64,000 bases of DNA from Bacillus sp. FSL H8-0547 (GTDB taxonomy: Bacteria > Bacillota > Bacilli > Bacillales > Bacillaceae), in assembly GCA_038002745.1 (NCBI GenBank), contig JBBODD010000001.1, forward strand, positions 2,046,001 through 2,110,000, read 5' to 3'. The position numbers were made by a program, and so were the translations under genes. A model generated the notes under the pieces. It ran no database searches. It was not told where the DNA came from and saw nothing but the letters and a program-made list of their open reading frames with translations. Below, piece after piece: positions 37,298 through 43,641 of the stretch; positions within the stretch are counted from its first letter, which is position 1, and each line of letters begins with the position of its first letter.

Positions 37298-38089
37298 ATG
37301 CTGCGATCTATGATTACCGCATCGAACACACTCGGCCAGCTGCAGCAGCAGCTTGACCTGATTGGAAACAACATGGCCAACATCGACACTCAAGGCTATA
37401 AACGCACGCAGACCGGTTTTTCTGACCTGCTGCATCAGCAAATGAACAACGGCGGCCCGGATGACAGCCTCGCCGGCAGGTCGACTCCGCTTGGCGTGCG
37501 CTCCGGATCCGGTGCGGTGCTGACGGCTCAGACTGCCTTTTCGCAGGGTAGCATCAAGACTACGGACCGCGAGCTTGATTTTGCGCTGACTAAGCCTGGA
37601 CAATTTCTGCAGGTGGAAGCAGGCGGGGAAATTCAATATACACGGGATGGCGCAATGTATTTGAATCCTGCTCAGGACGGACGTCTTCAGCTTGTCACGT
37701 CTGAGGGGCACGCTGTTTTAGATGAGAATCAGAATCCGATTTTTCTGGATGCTTCTTTTAAAAACAGCACCTTATCAGCAGGCGGAAGATTGACGGCAAA
37801 TCCATCCGGTGAAACGGTCCAGCTTGGAATTGTAGGAATTACCCAGCAAACAATGCTTGAAAAACAGGGCGGAAATCGGTACGCTTTAAAAGAGATCGCT
37901 CCAAATGGAACGGTTGCCTTTTTAGAGCCGGAACAAGTCGGCATCAAACAGGGTGCCCTTGAAATGTCCAACGTCGATCTGTCAAAAGAAATGACCGACC
38001 TCATGATTGCGCAGCGGTCTTATCAACTGAACTCAAAATCAATCACCATGGGCGATCAAATGCTCGGGTTAATCAATAGCGTCAGATAA
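37298..38089 (+). CDS. flhP: Flagellar hook-basal body protein FlhP
   Basis: 263 residues, paralogue of FlhO. N-terminal signature LIGNNMANIDTQGYKRTQTGF and C-terminal helix MTDLMIAQRSYQLNSKSITMGDQMLGLINSVR. AGGAGG lies six bases before the ATG at 37298; an upstream open frame overlapping flhO is rejected. Confidence 0.93.
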   Translation: MLRSMITASNTLGQLQQQLDLIGNNMANIDTQGYKRTQTGFSDLLHQQMNNGGPDDSLAGRSTPLGVRSGSGAVLTAQTAFSQGSIKTTDRELDFALTKPGQFLQVEAGGEIQYTRDGAMYLNPAQDGRLQLVTSEGHAVLDENQNPIFLDASFKNSTLSAGGRLTANPSGETVQLGIVGITQQTMLEKQGGNRYALKEIAPNGTVAFLEPEQVGIKQGALEMSNVDLSKEMTDLMIAQRSYQLNSKSITMGDQMLGLINSVR

Positions 38090-38101
38090 GGGGTTTTTAC
38101 A

Positions 38102-38365
38102 GTGAGTGCAAACGAACAGTCTCGTGAACATGTGAAACAGAAAAAGAAAAGCGAAGAAACGAGCCAAAAAAGTCCGAAAATCAGAATCAGGCTGATTCCG
38201 ATCTGGCTGCGAATCATTCTTTTGCTACTTTTCATGGCCATTGCCGTCACCAGCGGCGCGATGATTGGATACGGTGTACTCGGCGACGGAAAACCAACAG
38301 ATATCTTCGACAAACAGACGTGGCAGCACGTTATCGACCTGGTCGAAAAAGAATCCGAAAAATAA
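38102..38365 (+). CDS. EpuA-like small membrane protein
   Basis: 87 residues: a basic, polar N-terminus, then one membrane segment (IPIWLRIILLLLFMAIAVTSGAMIGYGVLGDG) and a short polar tail. This fits the EpuA family (PF11772), which databases often label as an RNA polymerase beta subunit-related protein. GTG start with AAGGGG upstream. It follows flhP by 12 bases and ends in a terminator. Function unknown. Confidence 0.72.
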   Translation: MSANEQSREHVKQKKKSEETSQKSPKIRIRLIPIWLRIILLLLFMAIAVTSGAMIGYGVLGDGKPTDIFDKQTWQHVIDLVEKESEK

Positions 38366-38388
38366 GGAGGGCGAACCCCTCCTTTTTG
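38364..38388 (+). terminator. Terminator before fabZ
   Basis: Stem AAGGAGGG / CCCTCCTT, loop CGAAC and a T run. TATAAT at 38391-38396 follows at once and may serve as the -10 box of fabZ. Confidence 0.85.
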
Positions 38389-38432
38389 TGTATAATAGAA
38401 CTATTAGGTTGTACTAGGAGGAGGTCCTAAAA

Positions 38433-38867
38433 ATGCTCGACATCAATCAAATCAAAGAAATCATCCCGCATCGCTACCCATTCCTGCTTGTGGACAAAGT
38501 CATCGAAGTCGAAGAGGGCAAGCGCGCAATCGGACTCAAAAACGTAACTGCTAACGAAGAATTCTTCAACGGACACTTCCCGGAATACCCTGTCATGCCT
38601 GGCGTCCTGATTGTAGAAGCACTGGCCCAGGTCGGCGCAGTCGCCATGCTCATCAAAGAAGAAAACCGCGGCCGCCTCGCTTTCTTCGCAGGCATCGACA
38701 ACTGCCGCTTCAAAAAACAAGTCACCCCTGGTGACCAGCTCCGCCTCGAAGTCGAAATCATCCGCCTCCGCGGCTCCCTCGGCAAAGGAAAAGGCGTCGC
38801 AACCGTGAACGGTGAGGTTGTTTGTGAAACTGAATTAATGTTTGCATTGGGTGAGAAAAAAGAATAG
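38433..38867 (+). CDS. fabZ: 3-hydroxyacyl-ACP dehydratase FabZ
   Basis: 144-residue cytoplasmic hot-dog-fold enzyme that removes water from 3-hydroxyacyl-ACP in fatty acid elongation. The catalytic His is in [15 protein letters not shown] and the catalytic Glu in [24 protein letters not shown] is the conserved start. AGGAGG is close before the ATG. It corresponds to B. subtilis ywpB/fabZ after flhP. Confidence 0.96.
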   Translation: MLDINQIKEIIPHRYPFLLVDKVIEVEEGKRAIGLKNVTANEEFFNGHFPEYPVMPGVLIVEALAQVGAVAMLIKEENRGRLAFFAGIDNCRFKKQVTPGDQLRLEVEIIRLRGSLGKGKGVATVNGEVVCETELMFALGEKKE

Positions 38868-38877
38868 TGGTTTGAAG

Positions 38878-38905
38878 GACGATCCTGGGTGGGGTCGTTT
38901 TTTTA
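38878..38905 (+). terminator. Terminator after fabZ
   Basis: Stem ACGATCC / GGGTCGT (one G-U) and seven T; its end touches the stop of the convergent NERD gene. Confidence 0.8.
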
Positions 38906-39871
38906 TGGCGTTAACTGGTACTTTCGGTATTTCACGGCACTGTTGTGTTCGAGGTTTAGCTGTCCCAGCAGTTTAGAAGCGATAGATGGGGAATCAATTT
39001 TTAAGAACGCTCTGCATTCCTTATTTGTTATTGTACCGGAGAGAAGGAGTGAGTAATCCTCCAGCGACTTTACATGTGCATTCTTGTCGCTCACGCCGCA
39101 CTCGCCGCATTTCCACGTTCCCCGCTGCCTCTTCATTGGCAGATGAAAACAGCTCTGGCAGTGGACGCCTGTTCTAATATCAGAAGGAGGGATCTGGAAC
39201 TGGGACATGACATCCGGATTAAGAGGGGTATCTTCCTTCAGCAAAAACCTTGTTACTTTATTCATCTCTTTCTTTGTGAGGATCTCATTAGGATTGCGGA
39301 GAGTAAGCACATCCATCTTCTCCTTAAGGAGATTTGCATGTATCACGTTCTTCTTAACGGTCTCTGAAAATGCAGGAATGGACTTATAACCGGAGGCTTT
39401 GCTGCCGATGACAACGAGCGAATAGATGGGGATAGTGGAGAAATTTCCTTTTTGAAGAAGCTGTTTCAAGGAGTTTTGCTGTCTTTTCACTTGTAGAATG
39501 GGATCAGCGAAGATCTCTTCCTTGCCATTGTAAGTTCTGATCAGCTGATGGTAATGCTGATCAAACAGAAGGATTCCTTTCATATTCTTCACTTCCAGAA
39601 TGAGGATGAATCCCTTAGTCATAATGAGGATATCAATTTGAAAAAAGTGAACCTGGTCTAGACTCATCCTTAAATCGTGGAATAGAAAATAGTCTTTCGC
39701 GTTTACCTCAGAAAGATGGTATTCAATGGATTTCTCCCCGTAATGACCAGCCAGGCACTTTGCTAATTCTTCCTCAATCCTCTTTCTGCTGAAATGGTTT
39801 ACAGGCAGCCTTCTTAACAGGGCCTGCAGCTTTAGTATTCTCATGGAAAATGTCTTTTCTTTTTTAATCAT
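38903..39871 (-). CDS. NERD domain protein with a zinc ribbon
   Basis: 322 residues. The NERD (nuclease-related) domain spans about residues 38-165, with GEKSIEYHL and the core FQIDILIMTKGFILILEVKN holding the Asp and Glu-x-Lys of the restriction-endonuclease-like fold. At about 240-260 a zinc ribbon CQSC-x14-CGEC is present, which is not found in the simplest NERD proteins. No helicase or kinase partner is adjacent. The role is unknown; nuclease action is inferred from the fold. AGGAG precedes the ATG. It is bordered by the largest repeat region of the window. Confidence 0.82.
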   Translation of the reverse strand: MIKKEKTFSMRILKLQALLRRLPVNHFSRKRIEEELAKCLAGHYGEKSIEYHLSEVNAKDYFLFHDLRMSLDQVHFFQIDILIMTKGFILILEVKNMKGILLFDQHYHQLIRTYNGKEEIFADPILQVKRQQNSLKQLLQKGNFSTIPIYSLVVIGSKASGYKSIPAFSETVKKNVIHANLLKEKMDVLTLRNPNEILTKKEMNKVTRFLLKEDTPLNPDVMSQFQIPPSDIRTGVHCQSCFHLPMKRQRGTWKCGECGVSDKNAHVKSLEDYSLLLSGTITNKECRAFLKIDSPSIASKLLGQLNLEHNSAVKYRKYQLTP

Positions 39872-40089
39872 GGTTTCACTCCTAACACTACATCAATTCG
39901 TTGTGCAGGCCCTGTATCCTCTTATGATAGGAAATAAGATTATTAGCGGGGAATACCGCAGAATCTCCAGTGGATCAGCACACTATTTGGGGGCATAACA
40001 GCATTTTAAGTGGTGAAAAAGTGATTTTACAGTGAACCAAGATCGAAAAAAATTTGAGCTGGAAAAGATATTCGGCAGTCCAGTGCTAA

Positions 40090-40812
40090 TTCTCCATAAA
40101 AACAGCAGCCATCCACATAAAAAAGTCCGAAATGCCCCTTTTTCTAGAAACCTTGTGACCGCGATTTGTGCACTAAGCTAAAAAAGAGGTCATCTCAAGG
40201 TCTTCAAACGAGCTAACAATCCAAACTGTGCGTCTAACAATCGGAATCACCGCTCTAACAAGCGCAAATTCATGTCTAACAATCCAAAACAGGCATCTAA
40301 CAGTCCAAAGCCAAATCGGGTCCAAATTTCCATAAAAACAGCAGCCATGCACAGAAAAAAGGCCGGAATGCCCCTATTTCTAGAAACCTTGTGACCACGA
40401 TTTGTGCACTAAGCTAAAAAAGAGGTCATCTCAAGGTCTTCAAACGAGCTAACAATCCAAACCGTTAATCTAACAATCCGAATCGCCGCTCTAACAAGCG
40501 CAATCCCCGGTCTAACGATCCGAAACCGGCATCTAACAGTCCAGCGCCAATTCCTGTCCAAATCTCAATAAAAACAGGGATCAGCCGCTGTAAAAAGGGC
40601 GAGGATGCCTCTTTTCCTAGAAACCTTGTGACCACGATTTGTGCACCAAGCTAAAAAAGAGGTCATCTCAAGGTCTTCAAACGAGCTAACAATCCAAACC
40701 GTGCGTCTACCAATCCGAATCGCCGCTCTAACAAGCGCAAATCCGTGTCTAACAATCCGAAACCGGCATCTAACAATCCAAACGCCAATCCAAGCGTGTC
40801 ACTGCCCACATA
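40090..40812 (+). repeat. Three tandem modules of about 236 bp: inverted repeat plus five 21-bp units each
   Basis: The module resembles that at 32 kb. TTTCTAGAAACCTTGTGACC-like heads recur with offsets of 236 and 237 (CTAG at 40144, 40380, 40617). The inverted arms ATGCCCCTTTTT and AAAAAGAGGTCAT are kept, here with a different loop. Cores start at 40215, 40236, 40257, 40278, 40299; 40451, 40472, 40493, 40514, 40535; 40688, 40709, 40730, 40751, 40772, always 21 bases apart. The third core is AACAAGCG in all three. The whole 1001-base gap (39872-40872) holds no gene that I can support; its first 220 bases show nothing recognisable. Confidence 0.9.
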
Positions 40813-40872
40813 AAATCCCCCCAACTAACACACCCTAACCCCGAACAACCACCACGAAAGGAGCAACCCAAC

Positions 40873-41148
40873 ATGAAAAAGAAATGGTACCTAATAGCAG
40901 CAGGATCTCTGCTTGCGATGATGCTTGCAGCGGGATGTCAGGATGATCAGGATCCGGCGCCTCCGGAGGATAACAACATGGAGGAGGAAGTGCCTAACGA
41001 CGAGACGCCTCCTGCTGAGGAAGAAACGGAAGACGATATGGAGCAGGATATGGAAGAGGATATGCAGGAAGATGAAGGCAAGATGGAAGATGAGATGCAA
41101 AAAGACGAGAAGCACATGGAAGAAGATATGAAAAAAGACATGAAATAA
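40873..41148 (+). CDS. Small acidic lipoprotein
   Basis: 91 residues. A signal peptide ends in lipobox LAAGC (Cys about residue 23), so the mature protein is lipid-anchored outside. The rest is extremely acidic and Met-rich, with the repeated pattern DMEQDMEEDMQEDE and a Lys-containing end. It has no fold that I recognise and may be disordered. GAAAGGAG precedes the ATG; a terminator follows. Confidence 0.75.
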   Translation: MKKKWYLIAAGSLLAMMLAAGCQDDQDPAPPEDNNMEEEVPNDETPPAEEETEDDMEQDMEEDMQEDEGKMEDEMQKDEKHMEEDMKKDMK

Positions 41149-41153
41149 GCAAA

Positions 41154-41188
41154 ACAAAAAGTCCCTTCACGTTTGAGGGGACTTTTTA
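41154..41188. terminator. Bidirectional terminator between the lipoprotein gene and ywpF
   Basis: Stem AAAAAGTCCC / GGGGACTTTTT, with A on one side and T on the other. It serves the lipoprotein gene and overlaps the end of the convergent ywpF gene. Confidence 0.85.
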
Positions 41189-41622
41189 GTGTGGATTTCT
41201 CGCTGTTCGTTGAGTTTTTGTCTGAAGGCGTGGACGAGGTCTTCGCCGTGAAGGCCTTTGGTGAGCAGGTCGCCAAGGACTTTTTCGGGCTCGCTTTTGG
41301 ATTTCCGGGCTAGCATGCGGCCTTCAAATAAAACAGATATATGCTCTTCAAGGACCATAATGGATTTGATGTTCGCCATGATTTCAGCAGGCTTGTTCGT
41401 TATCTTGGATATGGTGACATAGAGGCGGAGTTCGTCCTGCTGCTTTGACAGCGATTCAAAGTATTCATTCTGGTCTTTTGGCAGCAGCGCTTCAATCATC
41501 CAGTGATTTTCGCCGTCTTCTTTGTTGATGATCAGTCCGTCCGATAGGGAGATTTCGTCAAAGCTTACGCCGTTTTCTCCCTCAACTTCAATTGTCAGTC
41601 CCACGAGTCTAAACGTTTTCAT
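41167..41622 (-). CDS. ywpF: YwpF-like protein
   Basis: 151 residues, cytoplasmic. The N-terminal part (MKTFRLVGLTIEV, SLSDGLIINKEDGENHWMIEALL) fits the YwpF-like family, found near ssbB in B. subtilis as well. The ATG at 41622 is preferred to the GTG at 41628, because GGAGGG ends five bases before the former. Function unknown. It is divergent from the next gene on the plus strand. Confidence 0.75.
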   Translation of the reverse strand: MKTFRLVGLTIEVEGENGVSFDEISLSDGLIINKEDGENHWMIEALLPKDQNEYFESLSKQQDELRLYVTISKITNKPAEIMANIKSIMVLEEHISVLFEGRMLARKSKSEPEKVLGDLLTKGLHGEDLVHAFRQKLNEQREIHTKKSPQT

Positions 41623-42018
41623 AAACACCCTCCTTGGTCCAGTTTATCGTTCTTATATGATTATTGTTACATTATACCATACGAAAGGAGCGGGGTACCA
41701 AAGGAAGGGATGAGCCGAATTATTCAATTATCTTCTGTATCTCCTGAATTAATGACGTTCTGCGAATGCCTGAGGCCTGCCCAAGCACCTTTATTTCCGT
41801 GTATCAAGCACTTTGCTCCTATCGCTTAGGAGCTAATTCTGTACCACATACAGAAAAAAGGGAGGAAAATCCATTCTAAAAGCGGATAACAGAGTATTAA
41901 TGAGATTTATTACACATTTTGACAACAAATAAGCAAATATACCCATTATTGGTGTTTTTCAAACTCTTCTCTATTTGTTATTTTGGAAAAGTAAACATTT
42001 AAGAAAAGAGGATGATCA
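41623..42018. other. 396-base gap with one hairpin
   Basis: A perfect stem GCTCCTA / TAGGAGC with loop TCGCT lies at 41815-41833 without a T run. Otherwise nothing is recognised: no reading frame with a ribosome binding site and no repeat family seen elsewhere. It must contain the promoters for the divergent genes on both sides. Confidence 0.5.
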
Positions 42019-42417
42019 GTGGAAACCTTCAAGCTTAAAACGATATCAGTAAAAGACCTTCAGGCATCAGGTGGAATTGTGCGTGAAAGGCTCAATGATG
42101 TACCAATGACACTCAGAGTGGGAGAGATCACCTGCGGAAAAGTAAAACACCACCATTTCCAAGTCAACCGGGAATCCTCCGTTGAGATCCTCTACGAAAT
42201 ACGGGAAAAGCAGCAATTCATCCGTGTTCAGCTTGATTTGCTACAAAATCACCTATCCATCCACTCGTACATGTGGACGAATGAAACAAACCGCTATGAA
42301 CAAACAGCCATCGAAGAACAGCTCATTACATCAAAGGCCTTTCAAACTATTCTCCAAAGCATCACGTTTTCAGGCAGTGATCAGCAATCCTATCTCTTTC
42401 AGCTTCATAAAAAATAG
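42019..42417 (+). CDS. Unknown protein in the position of ywpG
   Basis: 132 residues, cytoplasmic, no membrane segment. Sequence VKDLQASGGIVRERLNDVPMTLRVGEITCGKVKHHHFQV then a mixed alpha/beta pattern. It sits between ywpF and ssbB, the place of ywpG in B. subtilis, but I cannot confirm homology. GTG start with AGAGGATG upstream. Confidence 0.65.
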   Translation: METFKLKTISVKDLQASGGIVRERLNDVPMTLRVGEITCGKVKHHHFQVNRESSVEILYEIREKQQFIRVQLDLLQNHLSIHSYMWTNETNRYEQTAIEEQLITSKAFQTILQSITFSGSDQQSYLFQLHKK

Positions 42418-42452
42418 CTATATGCGAAATGAATCATGCTTTAATCCAATTC

Positions 42453-42487
42453 AAAACGATATTTTCCTAAAGTAAAAACTTCATTAT
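42453..42487 (+). promoter_or_regulatory. ComK-type K-box upstream of ssbB
   Basis: AAAACGATATTTT (42453-42465) is a perfect AT-box (AAAA-N5-TTTT). A second, imperfect one, AAAACTTCATTAT (42475-42487), follows after 9 bases. Paired AT-boxes form the binding site of the competence regulator ComK in B. subtilis, where ssbB is a ComK target. Confidence 0.55.
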
Positions 42488-42574
42488 CACCCGGCATAAT
42501 TCGATTTTCACGATTTTTCCTTGGCTCCAAAACCCGTTACAATGGTCATGCAAGCTAAGGAAAGGAGGAATCTC

Positions 42575-42952
42575 GTGATCAACTCAGTTGTGCTCGTCGG
42601 ACGCTTAACGAAAGATCCGGAAATGCGCTACACAGCAGACGGTGCCCCCGTCGCCAACATCACACTTGCAGTTAACCGCACCTTTAAGAACGCATCAGGT
42701 GTTATGGAAGCAGACTTCGTCAACTGCACCCTCTGGAGAAAAACCGCAGAAAACACGGCAAACTACTGCCGCAAAGGCTCCATCGTCGGCGTCTCCGGCC
42801 GCATTCAAACCCGCAACTACGAAAACACAGAAGGCAAGCGCGTCTACGTCACCGAAGTCGTAGCCGATTCCGTCCGCTTTATGGGCGGACAAACCCGAGA
42901 ACTGGCCGTAACCGAAAAACCGCAGCCCCTGCAGCGAACCCAGCCGCAGTAA
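42575..42952 (+). CDS. ssbB: Single-stranded DNA-binding protein SsbB
   Basis: 125-residue OB-fold protein. [43 protein letters not shown] and [12 protein letters not shown] are close to B. subtilis SsbB (YwpH). It lacks the acidic C-terminal tip (DDDLPF type) of the essential SsbA, ending in QRTQPQ, so it is taken as the competence-linked paralogue. GTG start with AAAGGAGG six bases upstream; an earlier in-frame ATG at 42521 has no support. Confidence 0.9.
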   Translation: MINSVVLVGRLTKDPEMRYTADGAPVANITLAVNRTFKNASGVMEADFVNCTLWRKTAENTANYCRKGSIVGVSGRIQTRNYENTEGKRVYVTEVVADSVRFMGGQTRELAVTEKPQPLQRTQPQ

Positions 42953-43060
42953 AAACAGGCTGCACACTTCCTCACAGACAGAGAATCAATGAATGCCCCG
43001 TTTACCCACACACTTTGGCCGGCCGGATTGAATCTGGCTGGTCGTTTTTGATTTCTTGTA

Positions 43061-43465
43061 CAGAATCCATTGTTAACCAGGCAAGTAACGAAGAGCTCTT
43101 TTCTAGTGAAAGATGTATTCTTGCAAGTAAACTGCCGATCCCTGCAAGTAAAGGAGTCCTCATAATATCTACATACCCCAGCTTCTACGCCGAACTAGGA
43201 GGCGGCTGGAAAAAATTAAGTAATCCTGCCAACTAGGCAAGTAACGAAGAGCTCTTTTCTAGTAAAAGAGGTATTTCTGCAAGTAAACAGCCGATCACAG
43301 CAAGAAAAGGATTCTTCGTCCAATCTACATACCCCAGCTCCTACACCTAACTAGGAGTCCACTGGAAAAAATCAAGTAACTCTGCAAAATAGGCAAGTAA
43401 AGAAATGCTTTTTTCTAGTAAAAGAGCCATTCCTTCAAGTAAAACGCCAATTCCGGCAAGAAACC
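43061..43465 (+). repeat. CAAGTAA array: three 156-bp modules of 21-bp units
   Basis: GGCAAGTAA recurs at an exact offset of 156 bases (CAAG at 43082, 43238, 43394). Within modules the cores are 21 bases apart: 43082, 43103, 43124, 43145; 43217, 43238, 43259, 43280, 43301; 43373, 43394, 43415, 43436, 43457. The unit at 43103, 43259 and 43415 reads CTAG instead of CAAG and is the centre of a palindrome CTCTTTT-CTAGT-AAAAGAG. In the complete modules this is the third of five units. A diverged first unit of module 1 would fall at 43061. The gap between ssbB and the small gene at 43528 contains nothing else except a terminator. Confidence 0.88.
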
Positions 43466-43487
43466 GGCTTCCGGATCCAACTGCAAA

Positions 43488-43518
43488 CAAAAAAACCAGC
43501 TCCTCAATAGGAACTGGC
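43488..43518 (-). terminator. Terminator of the ywqB-ywqA unit
   Basis: On the minus strand, stem CCAGTTCC / GGAGCTGG with a 6-base loop and a run of eight U. Confidence 0.85.
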
Positions 43519-43527
43519 CACACAAAT

Positions 43528-43629
43528 CTATTTCCCAACCTTCTTCCCAATCAGCTCATACAGCTTTCGCCACTCGGGACTCATGGTGTCTTTTTCTTTC
43601 GGCTTTTCCTGTTCTTTCTTCTTGGCCAT
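43528..43629 (-). CDS. 33-residue basic protein downstream of ywqA
   Basis: Reads MAKKKEQEKPKEKDTMSPEW followed by RKLYELIGKKVGK. AGGAGG lies seven bases before the ATG, placed right at the ywqA stop, so it is translated from the same message; the terminator follows the stop after about ten bases. Ribosome binding site, spacing and terminator make it a real small gene. The N-terminal half is highly charged; the second half could form an amphipathic helix. Function unknown; a partner role for the SNF2 protein is possible but only inferred from position. Confidence 0.72.
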   Translation of the reverse strand: MAKKKEQEKPKEKDTMSPEWRKLYELIGKKVGK

Positions 43630-43641
43630 GTCGCGCGCCTC

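Noticed and set aside
38391-38432. FapR operator in front of fabZ
   Set aside because: ATTAG and TACTAG are present but the spacing does not fit the known palindrome.
40090-40812. CRISPR array
   Set aside because: Conserved cores are only 8-12 bases, spacing is 21 bases in total, and no cas genes are near. CRISPR repeats are longer and separated by spacers of about 30 bases or more.
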